NCBI RefSeq assembly: GCF_020523925.1
Contig: NZ_JAJAPW010000002.1
Coordinates: 558,001 to 622,000 of the forward strand
Length of the DNA stretch: 64,000 nucleotides
Direction: 5' to 3'
DNA from: Neotamlana laminarinivorans
GTDB taxonomy: Bacteria > Bacteroidota > Bacteroidia > Flavobacteriales > Flavobacteriaceae
Shown: in pieces, positions 28,057 to 38,291 of the stretch
Layout of the letters: each line of letters opens with the position of its first letter
Position numbering within the stretch: the first letter of the stretch is position 1
The notes under the pieces: generated by a model
Databases searched by the model: none
The model's input: only the letters and a program-made list of their open reading frames with translations
What the model was told of the DNA's origin: nothing
Program-made: the position numbers and the translations under genes

Positions 28057-29361
28057 TTAAATTACCTGAAGTACAAAGTAATTCTTTTTACCACGTTGAA
28101 GCAATACAAATTTATCGTTTATTAAGTCTGTATTTGTAAGTGTGTAATCGTCTTTTACTTTTTCTTTATTTACAGAAATTGAATTTTCCTTTAAAGCACG
28201 ACGAGCCTCACTATTTGATTTTAAAAAGTTGCCTTTTTCTGCTAAAGCAGCTATCATGTCTAGTCCGTTATCAATATCTTCCTTGTTAATTTGTGTAAGT
28301 GGTACGCCATCAAAAACATCCAGAAAGGTTTGCTCGTTTAGGGCTTTTAAGTCTTCAGATGTCGATTTTCCAAATAAAATATTACTCGCTTTTACAGCAT
28401 TATCTAAATCTTCTTTAGAGTGTACCATTGTAGTAATTTCTTCGGCTAAACGTTTTTGTAAAATACGTAAATGCGGTGCTTCTTGGTGCGCTTCTATTAA
28501 AGCAGTAATATCGTCTTTACTCAAAAAGGTAAATATTTTTATGTATTTCTCGGCATCAACATCACTTGTATTAAGCCAATATTGGTAAAATTTGTATGGT
28601 GATGTACGGTTAGCATCTAACCAAATGTTGCCGCCTTCGGTTTTTCCAAATTTAGTACCATCGGCTTTTGTAATAAGTGGCCAAGTTAGGGCGTAACCTT
28701 TGCCGCTATCTATACGCCTAATTAATTCTGTTCCGGTAGTAATGTTTCCCCATTGGTCGCTACCACCCATTTGTAAAGTACATTGTTTTTCGCGGTAAAG
28801 TTGTAAAAAATCAAACCCTTGAACTAGTTGGTAAGTAAACTCGGTAAAACTCATACCTACAGAAGCTTCAGACGATAAACGTTTTTTTACCGAATCTTTA
28901 GCCATCATATAATTTACAGTAATGTGTTTACCAACATCGCGAATAAATTCTAAAAACGAAAAGTTTTTCATCCAATCGTAATTATTCACAATTAATGCGG
29001 CGTTTTCAGCATCGCTATCAAAATCTAAAAAACGAGATAATTGTTCTTTAATAGCGTTTTGGTTATGTCTTAAAGTTGCTTCGTCCAATAAATTACGTTC
29101 GGCCGATTTTCCTGAAGGATCGCCAATCATACCAGTGGCGCCACCAACAAGTGCAACAGGTTTGTGGCCAGCTAATTGAAAATGCTTTAAACCCATAACA
29201 CCAACCAAATGGCCAATGTGTAAAGAATCTGCTGTAGGATCTATACCAACATAGGCCAAACGCATAGCTTCCATTAAATGTTCTTCGGTGTTTGGCATAA
29301 TGTCTTGTATCATGCCTCTCCAAGTTAATTCCTCAACAAAATTCTTTACCATGTTCTTCAA
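28057..29361 (-). CDS. tyrS: Tyrosyl-tRNA synthetase
   Basis: 434 residues, class I synthetase. The HIGH motif is at 48-51 ([10 protein letters not shown]) and the KMSKS-equivalent KFGKT at 237-241. The tyrosine/tRNA segment [11 protein letters not shown] is present, and the last ~65 residues form an S4-like RNA-binding domain. It charges tRNA-Tyr. The ATG at codon 4 (29352) is an equally good start and closer to the family's usual length. A tandem 12-base duplication lies upstream at 29387-29408. Confidence 0.96.
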   Translation of the reverse strand: MKNMVKNFVEELTWRGMIQDIMPNTEEHLMEAMRLAYVGIDPTADSLHIGHLVGVMGLKHFQLAGHKPVALVGGATGMIGDPSGKSAERNLLDEATLRHNQNAIKEQLSRFLDFDSDAENAALIVNNYDWMKNFSFLEFIRDVGKHITVNYMMAKDSVKKRLSSEASVGMSFTEFTYQLVQGFDFLQLYREKQCTLQMGGSDQWGNITTGTELIRRIDSGKGYALTWPLITKADGTKFGKTEGGNIWLDANRTSPYKFYQYWLNTSDVDAEKYIKIFTFLSKDDITALIEAHQEAPHLRILQKRLAEEITTMVHSKEDLDNAVKASNILFGKSTSEDLKALNEQTFLDVFDGVPLTQINKEDIDNGLDMIAALAEKGNFLKSNSEARRALKENSISVNKEKVKDDYTLTNTDLINDKFVLLQRGKKNYFVLQVI

Positions 29362-29386
29362 TTTTTTAAAACTATCGCAAATATAA

Positions 29387-29408
29387 AAATACGCTTATAA
29401 ATACGCTT
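29387..29408. repeat. Tandem repeat of AAATACGCTT (12-base period)
   Basis: Copies at 29387-29396 and 29399-29408, between the divergent tyrS and epimerase genes. It is short and may be chance or a small duplication. Confidence 0.4.
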
Positions 29409-29438
29409 TAAATCTTAATAATTCTTTACATTCGTTAT

Positions 29439-30443
29439 ATGATTTTAGTAACAGGCGGAACTGGTTTAGTTGGTGCACATTTACTTTTTAAGTTGGTAAA
29501 TGAGAATAAAAATGTACGTGCCATTTATAGAAACAAGAATAAGTTTAAAAACACTAAAGCTGTATTTTCCTGTTATACAGATAATGTTGATGCAGTTTTT
29601 AATAAAATTGAATGGGTTGAAGCCAATATTTTAGATATTCCTGCTTTAACAGAGGCTTATAAAAACGTTAAGTTTGTATACCATTGTGCAGCTTTTGTAA
29701 GTTTTGAACCCAACAAATATTACGCGCTTAAAAAAAGTAATATTGAAGGTACTTCTAATATGGTTAATTTGGCCTTAGCTAATAATATTGAAAAATTTTG
29801 CTACGTAAGTTCTATAGCTACATTAGGTGATGAGTTGAAGAATAAGAAAATTACTGAAGATAGTATTTACAATCCTGAAGCAGATAATAGTGTTTATGCC
29901 ATAACCAAATATGGTGGTGAAATGGAAGTATGGCGAGCCACACAAGAAGGGTTAAATGCTGTAATTGTAAACTCTGGATTAGTTATTGGACCTGGTATTT
30001 GGCATTACGGTACAGGTAGTTTTTTTAAACGTGCTAAAAAAGGAATTTCATATTACACTTCTGGAACTGTTGGTATTGTTGCGGTAACCGATGTTGTTAG
30101 TGTTATGATTAAACTTATGGAGAGCAAGATTAGTAAAGAACGATACATACTTGTGGCAGAAAATTGGACTTATAAAAATTTTTTAATAACCCTAGCTAAA
30201 GCAGTTCAAGCAAAACCACCTAAAAAAGTTGCTAAACCATGGTTGCTAAATATGTTATGGAGATTAGATTGGCTTTTAACTAAATTTACAGGAAAACGTA
30301 GGCAGTTAACAAAACACTTAGTACAGTCTTTAACCACAGAAACTTTTTATAGTAGCAACAAAATAAAAAAAGCTTTAAACTATGAATTTAAAGCTATAAA
30401 TGAAACTATTACCAGTGTTGGTAATGCATATGTTAAAGATTAA
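29439..30443 (+). CDS. NAD(P)-dependent epimerase/dehydratase (extended SDR)
   Basis: 334 residues. The N-terminal Rossmann motif is VTGGTGLVGAHLL and the catalytic pair is YAITKYGGE (Tyr and Lys of YxxxK), with Ser upstream in CYVSSIATLG. The C-terminal substrate domain is not specific enough to name a reaction. Flavobacterial relatives are annotated as sugar epimerases or dihydroflavonol-4-reductase-like enzymes. It is transcribed alone, divergent from tyrS and convergent with the DUF4296 gene. Confidence 0.85.
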   Translation: MILVTGGTGLVGAHLLFKLVNENKNVRAIYRNKNKFKNTKAVFSCYTDNVDAVFNKIEWVEANILDIPALTEAYKNVKFVYHCAAFVSFEPNKYYALKKSNIEGTSNMVNLALANNIEKFCYVSSIATLGDELKNKKITEDSIYNPEADNSVYAITKYGGEMEVWRATQEGLNAVIVNSGLVIGPGIWHYGTGSFFKRAKKGISYYTSGTVGIVAVTDVVSVMIKLMESKISKERYILVAENWTYKNFLITLAKAVQAKPPKKVAKPWLLNMLWRLDWLLTKFTGKRRQLTKHLVQSLTTETFYSSNKIKKALNYEFKAINETITSVGNAYVKD

Positions 30444-30458
30444 TATAATAGGTTTTTA

Positions 30459-30983
30459 TTATTGTTTTTTTGGTAATTTCTTGTTTTTAAGAACAGCTCT
30501 CAAAGAATCTTTAGTTTTTGATAGCGAGTCTTTGGCAATGTTTATCTTAACATCTTTGTTTTGTTCCGTTTTAGTTTTGTTTAAATTTTTAAGAGAATCT
30601 TCCTCTCGTTTTGTAGATTCTTTCCATTCCTTAGATTCTTGTTCTTTAAATTTTGTTTTTAAAGCTTCTAAGCTATCATTAACCATCTCGTAAATGGTTT
30701 TATAATCTTCTAAATGAAAAGCATAGTAGTTGTTGCTTAATGCAAATTGTAAGCTATCAATATTATGTTTTTCGTAAACGTAGGTTTTAATGTCCACTCC
30801 GTGTTCTCTCATTAATCTTTTGTCTACTGAACTTGAAGAGCCAAGTATTTTAGCATCAATTAGAACTTCTACCATTTGTTGTTTAGAAAGTAGATTGTCT
30901 GGTTTTTCTGGTCCACGATCTTTTTTACAAGAAATAGCAAAACAAATTATACAGAAAAATAATAAAAGAGCTTTTAAATTCAT
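30459..30983 (-). CDS. DUF4296 lipoprotein
   Basis: 174 residues. The signal sequence ends at Cys19 (CFAIS-C-KKD). The conserved DUF4296 region follows (LLSKQQMVEVLIDAKIL ... EKHNIDSLQFALSNNYY) at ~30-115, then a very charged Lys/Glu tail. The function is unknown; the domain is restricted to Bacteroidetes. The ATG overlaps the stop of dihydroorotase by four bases (ATGA), placing it last in a three-gene unit with pyrC and a glycosyltransferase, a common flavobacterial order. Confidence 0.85.
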   Translation of the reverse strand: MNLKALLLFFCIICFAISCKKDRGPEKPDNLLSKQQMVEVLIDAKILGSSSSVDKRLMREHGVDIKTYVYEKHNIDSLQFALSNNYYAFHLEDYKTIYEMVNDSLEALKTKFKEQESKEWKESTKREEDSLKNLNKTKTEQNKDVKINIAKDSLSKTKDSLRAVLKNKKLPKKQ

Positions 30984-32329
30984 CGGTTAAACGTTAATCT
31001 TTTACCATGTTTAATATCGCTAAACTTGGCGTTATGATATACTAAATTTCCATTTAAAATGGTATGGGTAATTCTAGATTTAAAGGTTGAGCCCTCAAAA
31101 GGCGACCAACCGCATTTATATAAAATATTTTCTTTATTTACCGTCCATGGGTTATTTAAATCTACTAAAACTAAATCGGCAAAAAAGCCTTCTTTTATAT
31201 AACCACGTTTTTCCACTTGAAATAAAATAGCCGGATTGTGGCACATTTTTTCTACAATTTTTTCAATAGATATTTTACCTTTATGGTGCATTTCTAATAA
31301 AGCTGGTAAGGCGTGTTGTACTAGTGGGCCTCCAGAAGGTGCTTTAGTATAAACGTTTTGTTTCTCGGTTAAAGTATGTGGAGCATGGTCTGTTGCTATA
31401 ACATCAATACGATCATCTAATAAAGCTTCCCATAGTTTATCTCTATCTTTTGCGGTTTTTACAGCTGGGTTCCATTTAATAAAAGTCCCTTTTTTATCAT
31501 AATCTTCATCTGTAAACCATAGGTGATGAATACAAACTTCGGCTGTAATTTTTTTATCTTTTAAAGGAATTTTGTTTGAAAACAATTTGGTTTCCTTACC
31601 TGTTGATAGATGAAAAACATGTAATCGAGCTCCTGTTTTTTTTGCAAGTTCTATAGCTTTAGATGATGATATGTAGCAAGCCTCTTCACTTCGAATTACT
31701 GGGTGGTATTTAATAGGGATATCGTCTCCAAATTTTTTTATATGAGCTTCAAGATTTTGCTTTATGGTGCCTTCATCTTCACAGTGCACAGAAATTACTA
31801 AATTGGTACTTTTAAATATTTTTTCTAGAACTTCAGGGTCATCTACAAGCATATTTCCTGTGGATGAACCTAAAAATAATTTTAAACCAGCAACGGCTTT
31901 TTCATCTAACTTTAAAATTTCATCTAGATTATCGTTAGTTCCTCCAAACATGAATGAATAATTTGCATAAGATGATTTTGCAGCTATGGCAAACTTTTCT
32001 TCAAGTTTTTCTAGGGTTGTTGTTTGTGGTTTGGTATTTGGCATTTCTATAAATGAAGTAATGCCACCAGCGATAGCTGCTTTGCTTTCGGTTTCTATGT
32101 TTGCTTTTTGTGTTAAACCGGGTTCTCTAAAATGCACTTGATCGTCTATTGCTCCGGGAATTAAATGTTTTCCTTCGGCATCAATAATTTTTACATCGGC
32201 CGATTTTGCACTAATTGAACTGTCAATTTTAGTAATAAATTCGCCTTCGATAAGTACATCGCCACTAAAAATAGTACCTTCGTTTACTATTTTAGCATTT
32301 TTTATGAGGGTTGTTTGCGTGGTTGTCAT
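30980..32329 (-). CDS. pyrC: Dihydroorotase
   Basis: 449 residues, class I type. Recognisable blocks are VHFREPGLTQKA, FIEMPNTKPQTT, the KLFLGSSTG lysine segment, SVHCED, HVFHLST and VIATDHAPHT. It cyclises carbamoyl-aspartate to dihydroorotate in pyrimidine synthesis. In the first zinc motif, where most enzymes have His-x-His, this protein has Gln64-Val-His66 (IDDQVHFREPG). From memory this Gln is common in Bacteroidetes dihydroorotases, but I could not check. It overlaps the DUF4296 gene by four bases. Confidence 0.9.
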   Translation of the reverse strand: MTTTQTTLIKNAKIVNEGTIFSGDVLIEGEFITKIDSSISAKSADVKIIDAEGKHLIPGAIDDQVHFREPGLTQKANIETESKAAIAGGITSFIEMPNTKPQTTTLEKLEEKFAIAAKSSYANYSFMFGGTNDNLDEILKLDEKAVAGLKLFLGSSTGNMLVDDPEVLEKIFKSTNLVISVHCEDEGTIKQNLEAHIKKFGDDIPIKYHPVIRSEEACYISSSKAIELAKKTGARLHVFHLSTGKETKLFSNKIPLKDKKITAEVCIHHLWFTDEDYDKKGTFIKWNPAVKTAKDRDKLWEALLDDRIDVIATDHAPHTLTEKQNVYTKAPSGGPLVQHALPALLEMHHKGKISIEKIVEKMCHNPAILFQVEKRGYIKEGFFADLVLVDLNNPWTVNKENILYKCGWSPFEGSTFKSRITHTILNGNLVYHNAKFSDIKHGKRLTFNR

Positions 32330-32335
32330 GTTGTT

Positions 32336-33058
32336 TTATTTTGTGAACAGGCTTTTTATTTTCATTGAGATTACTCCAAAAATAGCTTCAGAAATAATGC
32401 CTCCGCTTAATTTACTTTCGCCTTTAGTTCTGTCAGTAAATATAACAGGAACTTCGGTAATTTTAAACTTTTTTAAGTAGGTTTTAAATTTCATTTCTAT
32501 TTGAAAAGCATATCCAATAAATTTAATTTTATCAAGGTTTATAGTTTCTAAAACTTCACGTTTATAGCAAACAAAACCAGCAGTTGTATCATGAATTTTC
32601 ATGCCTGTAATAAATTGCACATATTTTGATGCTAAATACGAAAGTAAAACCCTGCCCATTGGCCAGTTAACCACATTTACACCGGTTACGTAACGAGAAC
32701 CTATAGACATGTATGCACCATCTTGGTAGCAGGCATTGTAAAGTTTTTGTAAATCTTTTGGGTTGTGTGAAAAATCGGCATCCATTTCAAAAATGTAATT
32801 GTAATTTCTGGCAATACACCATTTAAAACCATGAATGTATGCGGTGCCTAATCCTGATTTTTTATTTCTTGTTTCTAAAAATAGTTTATTAGGATAATCT
32901 TGTTGTAAACTTTTAACCTTTTGTCCTGTTAAATCGGGTGAGTTATCATCTACTACAAGTACATGAATATCGTTCGACTGACTAAAAACGGCTCTAATAA
33001 TAGCTTCAATATTTTCAATTTCATTATAGGTAGGAATAATTACTACAGCCCCAATCAT
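32336..33058 (-). CDS. Polyprenol monophosphomannose synthase-like glycosyltransferase (GT2)
   Basis: 240 residues, a single GT-A domain. PTYNEIENIEAII opens it, DDNSPD and DADFSHNP carry the metal-binding Asp motifs, and TTAGFVCYKREVL lies in the acceptor region. This is the pattern of DPM1-type enzymes that load mannose from GDP-mannose onto a polyprenyl phosphate. No C-terminal membrane helices are present, as in the soluble DPM1 form. It is the first gene of the GT-pyrC-DUF4296 unit, six bases before pyrC. The sugar is predicted by family, not shown by sequence. Confidence 0.88.
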   Translation of the reverse strand: MIGAVVIIPTYNEIENIEAIIRAVFSQSNDIHVLVVDDNSPDLTGQKVKSLQQDYPNKLFLETRNKKSGLGTAYIHGFKWCIARNYNYIFEMDADFSHNPKDLQKLYNACYQDGAYMSIGSRYVTGVNVVNWPMGRVLLSYLASKYVQFITGMKIHDTTAGFVCYKREVLETINLDKIKFIGYAFQIEMKFKTYLKKFKITEVPVIFTDRTKGESKLSGGIISEAIFGVISMKIKSLFTK

Positions 33059-33170
33059 ATTGTATTACTTAACTTCAAATAAATTTTAGCAAATGTAAGC
33101 TATTCATATTTTATTTTTTTTAAATTTTCCTTAATAAAATCAATCAAAAAAAATGTGCTAATTTTATACC

Positions 33171-33827
33171 ATGATTAGAGAAGTTGTTTCGAACGAATTA
33201 TTTACTATTTTATTAACTATAGGTTTTTTAGTTGTTGCTGCAGCAAGATTGGTTTCGCCAAAGCGGTTTGAAGATTTTATAATAGTTTTATTAAATAATA
33301 AATATCTAAAAATATATTCGCGAGACCAAAAGTTTCTAGATAAGTTTGATAGCTTACTTTTTAGTAACCTAGTTATATCATTAGCCGTATTTTTAAATAT
33401 ATTTTATCAATTTAAAACCAATAGTACTACTGTTTCAATTAATTTAATGGTAAAGCTAGCTATTGGAGTTATGGCTTTCATACTAATTAAAGTTTTGTTA
33501 GAGAGGCTTTTTGCAAGTGTTTTTGAAATAGATAAGCTTATAGATTTTTACATTTTTCAAAAAATATCAATAAAAAATTTTTTCGGTTTAATTCTACTGC
33601 CAATAAACGCACTTTTGCTTTATACAATTAAGCCAACATTAAATACATTTTATGTAATAATAGTTTTATTGTTAATTATTAATTTGATAGGGCTAATTGC
33701 TTCATTTAAAACCTATCAAAGTGTAATAAAAAATAACTTATTCTATTTTATTTTGTATCTTTGCGCACTTGAAATTGCACCCTATGTAATTTTATATAAG
33801 GTGATTTTAGTTAATAACAATATTTAA
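33171..33827 (+). CDS. DUF4271 membrane protein
   Basis: 218 residues with about six hydrophobic helices and a basic loop (LVSPKRFEDF). Size, topology and position directly before hemD match the Bacteroidetes DUF4271 family, whose function is unknown. A TAATTTTA box nine bases before the ATG resembles a -7 element, hinting at a very short leader. It is probably co-transcribed with hemD, 11 bases downstream. Confidence 0.82.
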   Translation: MIREVVSNELFTILLTIGFLVVAAARLVSPKRFEDFIIVLLNNKYLKIYSRDQKFLDKFDSLLFSNLVISLAVFLNIFYQFKTNSTTVSINLMVKLAIGVMAFILIKVLLERLFASVFEIDKLIDFYIFQKISIKNFFGLILLPINALLLYTIKPTLNTFYVIIVLLLIINLIGLIASFKTYQSVIKNNLFYFILYLCALEIAPYVILYKVILVNNNI

Positions 33828-33838
33828 TTGCGCTTAAT

Positions 33839-34588
33839 ATGAAAGTGAAAACCATTTTAGTATCTCAACCAGAACCTAAAATAGAGAACTCTCCTTACTT
33901 TGATTTACAAGAAAAACAGCGTGTAAAAATTGATTTTAGGCCTTTTATACATGTAGAAGGTGTGTCTGCAAAAGAGATTAGACATCAAAAAATTGATTTA
34001 AGTAATTATACAGCTATTATTTTAACCAGTAGAAATGCTGTTGATCATTTTTTTAGAGTTGCTGAAGAAATGCGTTATAAAGTACCAGATACTTTAAAGT
34101 ATTTTTGCCAGAGTGAAGCTGTAGCTTATTATCTTCAAAAATACGTGGTTTACAGAAAGCGTAAAATTTATGTTGGTAAACGTACTTTTTCTGAGCTTAC
34201 ACCACTTATAAAAAAATATAAAGACGAAAAGTTTTTATTACCCAATACAGATAAGGTAAAACCAGAAGTACCAAAAACGCTTGATGCTTTAGGTGTAGAT
34301 TGGAAGCAGGCTACGTTTTACAAAACTGTGGTAAGTGATTTATCTGATTTAGAAAATGTAACTTACGACGTGCTTGTGTTTTTTAGTCCGTCTGGAATTG
34401 AATCATTATTCAAAAATTTTCCAGATTTCAAACAAAACGATACACGAATTGCGGTGTTTGGAAACACAACTATTAAAGCTGTAGAAGAAAAAGGTTTACG
34501 TGTAGATATATCGGCGCCAACACCAGAAACACCTTCTATGACTATGGCCTTAGAAAAATACATTGAAAAAGCCAATAAGGGTAAGTAA
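33839..34588 (+). CDS. hemD: Uroporphyrinogen-III synthase
   Basis: 249 residues. The family is poorly conserved, but the two-lobed pattern is present: AIILTSRNAVDHF in the first lobe, and VLVFFSPSGIESLF and IAVFGNTTIKAVEEKGLRVDISAPTP across the second. It closes the linear tetrapyrrole into uroporphyrinogen III in heme/siroheme synthesis. It is second in a unit with the DUF4271 gene and followed by a strong terminator. Confidence 0.88.
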   Translation: MKVKTILVSQPEPKIENSPYFDLQEKQRVKIDFRPFIHVEGVSAKEIRHQKIDLSNYTAIILTSRNAVDHFFRVAEEMRYKVPDTLKYFCQSEAVAYYLQKYVVYRKRKIYVGKRTFSELTPLIKKYKDEKFLLPNTDKVKPEVPKTLDALGVDWKQATFYKTVVSDLSDLENVTYDVLVFFSPSGIESLFKNFPDFKQNDTRIAVFGNTTIKAVEEKGLRVDISAPTPETPSMTMALEKYIEKANKGK

Positions 34589-34612
34589 AAAAAGAAATAC
34601 AGAAATATATTT

Positions 34613-34646
34613 AAAAACCGAAGCTTTTTAAGCTTCGGTTTTTTTT
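34613..34646 (+). terminator. Intrinsic terminator of hemD
   Basis: AAAAACCGAAGCTT pairs with AAGCTTCGGTTTTT around a three-base loop, with a T run. Confidence 0.88.
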
Positions 34647-34658
34647 ATGGTAAAAGTA

Positions 34659-34686
34659 AAAGCCTCAAAATTTATTTTGAGGCTTT
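34659..34686 (-). terminator. Intrinsic terminator of the RND efflux operon
   Basis: AAAGCCTCAAAAT pairs with ATTTTGAGGCTTT around two bases. Read on the minus strand it lies about 55 bases after the RND stop codon. Confidence 0.75.
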
Positions 34687-34740
34687 CCTGCTATTAATCG
34701 CTATTTTTAATAGGGATTAAAAATATAGAGTTTTAATATG

Positions 34741-37700
34741 TTAGTCTACAGATTCAATACGTTTATCCATGTTAAAAACTTCCTCGGTTGGGTAATTCGC
34801 AACTCTATCTTTAAATAACCACATTTTTAATTTAGTGGTTAAGAAAAATAGTAACGGTACAATAATTAGCGTTAAAAATGTTGCAATAAATAAACCGTAA
34901 ATTACAGTCCAAGCAAGTGGCCCCCAGAAAACAACATTGTCTCCACCAATATATATATGCGGATTAAATTCTGAGAATAGTGTAAAGAAGTTAATGTTTA
35001 AACCAATGGCTAGCGGTACTAATCCTAAAATGGTTGTAATAGCTGTAAGTAAAACTGGGCGTAAACGGGCTTTACCTGCTTTTACAATACACTCGTATAA
35101 GTCGTGTGCATTTAAGTATTGTTCTTCATCTAAATTAAGTTCTACTTTTTTTCTGTCAATTAATAATTGTGCATAATCAAGCAGAACAACACCATTGTTT
35201 ACTACAACACCTGCAAGCGATATAATACCAACCATTGTCATCATAATAACAAAGGCGCTACCAGTAACTACTATACCTCCAAACACACCTATTAAACTCA
35301 AGAAAATTGCAATCATGATAATAGTTGGTTTTGAAATAGAATTGAATTGGAAAATTAATATGAAGAAAATTAAGCCTAAACCAGTAAAGAAAGCTCCCAT
35401 TAAAAAGGCCATTTGTTTGTTTTGTTCTTCAATTTGTCCGGTATAATCTACGTTAACGTTTTCAGGCATATTTTTATACCCCTGCATTTCGTTTTGTATT
35501 TTGCTTACAACTGCTGCTGCGTCTGTAAAACCAGGAGCAAGTGCAGAATAAACGGTTACTACACGTTTGGTGTCTTTGTGTTTAATAGCACTAAAACCAG
35601 CAGTGTTTTCGGCATGGGCAATAGCAGAAACCGGAATTTCTTTAATTTGCCCTGTTGAAATATCTCTGAAAGTTATTTTTTGATTGAAAAGTGCACTTGT
35701 ATTATAGCGGTTTTCTTCATTAAACCTAATGTAAATATCATAATCTTCGCCATCTTCTTTATAAATACCAGCTTTAGAGCCAAATATAGAATTACGCAAC
35801 TGTTGCCCAACTTGTGATGCACTAACACCTAACTCACCAGCCTTTTCACGATCTACAACCACACGCATTACAGGCTTATTTTTGTTTACATCAATTTTAA
35901 GCTCGTCTATACCAGCAATATTTTTACTGTTTATAAACTCGCGCATATTTTCGGCTACGTTAATAAGCTCGTTATAATCTTCACCTTCAATTTCAATGTT
36001 AATAGGAGCGCCCGCAGGAGGGCCGGCAGCATCTTTTTCAACCGAAATTAAAACACCTGGAAAAACACCAACTAGGGCTTTTTGTACTTTTTGGCGTAAT
36101 AATTCGCTGTCTTCACCTTCGCGATATTTAAATTCGCGCATTGATGCAGTAATTTTAGCTTTATGTGGCATTTCTGCAGCCGAACCACCATCGGTTTGTG
36201 GGTTTCCTGCACCTTCACCAACTTGCGATACTGCACTTTCTACCATAAAATTGTAGTCGCCATCTTTATATTGACTATCATCTAAAACATTATAAACTAT
36301 GTTTTCAATTTCTTTAGTAATGCTATTTGTTTTCTCGATAGCTGTACCTTCAGGGTATTCAATGTAAACAATAATTTGATTAGGTATGTTGTCTGGAAAA
36401 AACTCTACGCTAGTTCTTTGCGATGCTAATGAAGCACCAAAAGCTATAAAAGATATAATTAATAAGATAAATGTACCGATGGAATAATAATAAGGTCTAT
36501 TACCTTTAAACGCATTACGAAGTTGTTTTTCGTAAAAATTTTCTAGAACAACAAGTGTTTTTGTTTGGAAATAATTAGACCATTTGCGTAAAAATAAACG
36601 ATAAACCCAAAGCATAATAGCGGTAAATACCATTACGCTACCAAATGCTCTGTAACTACCGCCAACAATCATGACAAGAATACCAATAACACCCATAATA
36701 CAGGTTAGGTAAATTATGTTTTTTAAAGGCATGTCTTTATCCTCGGTGCTCATGAATTTAGATACTAAAACCGAGTTGAAGAAAATGGCAACAAATAAAG
36801 ATGAACCTAATACAATGGATAATGTTTGAGGTAGTATTTTCATGAATTCACCCATAATTCCTGGCCATAAACCTAACGGAATAAAAGCGGCAACAGTTGT
36901 TGCTGTTGAAATTATAATTGGAAAAGCAATTTCTCCAATCCCTTTTTTAGCGGCTTCAATGCGGCTCATACCTTCTTCGTCCATTAGGCGGTAAACGTTT
37001 TCAACCACAACAATACCATTATCTACTAACATACCAAGACCCATAATTAGACCAAAAAGCACCATGGTATTTAAGGTTATGCCAAACATATTTAATATCA
37101 TAAGCGACATAAGCATAGACATTGGAATAGCAAAACCTACAAAAATGGCATTTTTAAAACCTAAGAAAAACATTAGTACGGTTACTACTAAAATTACTCC
37201 AAAAATAATGTTGTTTACTAAGTCATCTACTTGTCCAATAGTAACCGAAGATTGATCATTGGTAATTGTAACTTCTAAATCTTGAGGAAACTCGTTTTCT
37301 ATAGCATTAGCAACAATAACCTCAATTTTTTCGGCAGCATCAACCATGTTTGTTCCTGCACGTTTTTTTACATCAAGCATTACCACTGGGTGGCCGTACT
37401 CTCTAGCAAATGTTGTTTTATCTTCTTCATGAAAAGTAACTGTTGCAACATCTTTTAAGTAAATTGGAAAATTATTATCGGCTTTTACTACAAAGTTTTC
37501 TAATTCAGATGGCGAGTTAATTTCACCAAGAACACGAATAGTTCTTCGCTGTCCACTAGTTTTTATGTTTCCGGCAGACATGGTTACGTTGCCGCCATTT
37601 ATAGCGTTAATAATATCGCTAAAAGTTACTTTTGCAGCCGTCATTTTGTAAATATCTACGGCTACTTCAACTTCTTTTTCTTGAGCACCACGAATGGCTA

Positions 37701-38265
37701 CTTCTTTGATTTCTAATAAATCTTCAATTTCATCTTGAAGAAATTCTCCGTATTCTTTTAATTTTTCAATGGTATAATCTCCAGAAATATTAATGTTTAG
37801 AATAGGCATTTCTTCAGAAAGGCTGAGCTCAAAAACATCAGGCTCAACTTTTGCACCGTTAAATGTTGGCCAATCCTCGCCAGAGGTTTCAGATTCTATT
37901 TCGTCTTTTACTTTTTGTTTGGCTTGTTCGACGGTAATATTCTCGTTAAACTCAACAATTACCATTGAATAATCTTCGGATGAGGTTGAGGTGATCTCAA
38001 CCACATTACTAACGCCTTTTAATTTATCTTCTAGAGGGTCTGTAACTAGCTTTTCAATATCTTCGGCGGTATTACCAGGAAATACGGTGCTTACGTATAT
38101 TTTGGTTTCGTTCACTTCTGGAAAGTTTTCACGAGGCATATCGAAAAACGCAGAAATACCTAAGTAAAATATAACTGCAATAAGCACATACATTGTGGTT
38201 TTATTGTTGATTGCCCAAGAGGACAACGCAAACTCTTTATTGACTTTTTTATTTTGATCAGTCAT
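34741..38265 (-). CDS. Efflux RND transporter permease (HAE-1/AcrB family)
   Basis: 1174 residues, about 120 longer than AcrB. It has the usual two halves, each a membrane bundle plus a large periplasmic loop. The proton-relay helix reads GMLVDNGIVVVENVYR (a single Asp where AcrB has two). The extra length includes a hydrophobic stretch around residues 515-570, predicted as two more helices between the first bundle and the second half (IIYLTCIMGVIGILVMIVGG and a partner). It should pump compounds out using the proton gradient, with the MFP and TolC proteins encoded next to it. The substrate is unknown. Confidence 0.93.
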   Translation of the reverse strand: MTDQNKKVNKEFALSSWAINNKTTMYVLIAVIFYLGISAFFDMPRENFPEVNETKIYVSTVFPGNTAEDIEKLVTDPLEDKLKGVSNVVEITSTSSEDYSMVIVEFNENITVEQAKQKVKDEIESETSGEDWPTFNGAKVEPDVFELSLSEEMPILNINISGDYTIEKLKEYGEFLQDEIEDLLEIKEVAIRGAQEKEVEVAVDIYKMTAAKVTFSDIINAINGGNVTMSAGNIKTSGQRRTIRVLGEINSPSELENFVVKADNNFPIYLKDVATVTFHEEDKTTFAREYGHPVVMLDVKKRAGTNMVDAAEKIEVIVANAIENEFPQDLEVTITNDQSSVTIGQVDDLVNNIIFGVILVVTVLMFFLGFKNAIFVGFAIPMSMLMSLMILNMFGITLNTMVLFGLIMGLGMLVDNGIVVVENVYRLMDEEGMSRIEAAKKGIGEIAFPIIISTATTVAAFIPLGLWPGIMGEFMKILPQTLSIVLGSSLFVAIFFNSVLVSKFMSTEDKDMPLKNIIYLTCIMGVIGILVMIVGGSYRAFGSVMVFTAIMLWVYRLFLRKWSNYFQTKTLVVLENFYEKQLRNAFKGNRPYYYSIGTFILLIISFIAFGASLASQRTSVEFFPDNIPNQIIVYIEYPEGTAIEKTNSITKEIENIVYNVLDDSQYKDGDYNFMVESAVSQVGEGAGNPQTDGGSAAEMPHKAKITASMREFKYREGEDSELLRQKVQKALVGVFPGVLISVEKDAAGPPAGAPINIEIEGEDYNELINVAENMREFINSKNIAGIDELKIDVNKNKPVMRVVVDREKAGELGVSASQVGQQLRNSIFGSKAGIYKEDGEDYDIYIRFNEENRYNTSALFNQKITFRDISTGQIKEIPVSAIAHAENTAGFSAIKHKDTKRVVTVYSALAPGFTDAAAVVSKIQNEMQGYKNMPENVNVDYTGQIEEQNKQMAFLMGAFFTGLGLIFFILIFQFNSISKPTIIMIAIFLSLIGVFGGIVVTGSAFVIMMTMVGIISLAGVVVNNGVVLLDYAQLLIDRKKVELNLDEEQYLNAHDLYECIVKAGKARLRPVLLTAITTILGLVPLAIGLNINFFTLFSEFNPHIYIGGDNVVFWGPLAWTVIYGLFIATFLTLIIVPLLFFLTTKLKMWLFKDRVANYPTEEVFNMDKRIESVD

Positions 38266-38291
38266 AATTTTTTAATCGGTAATTAATTTGA

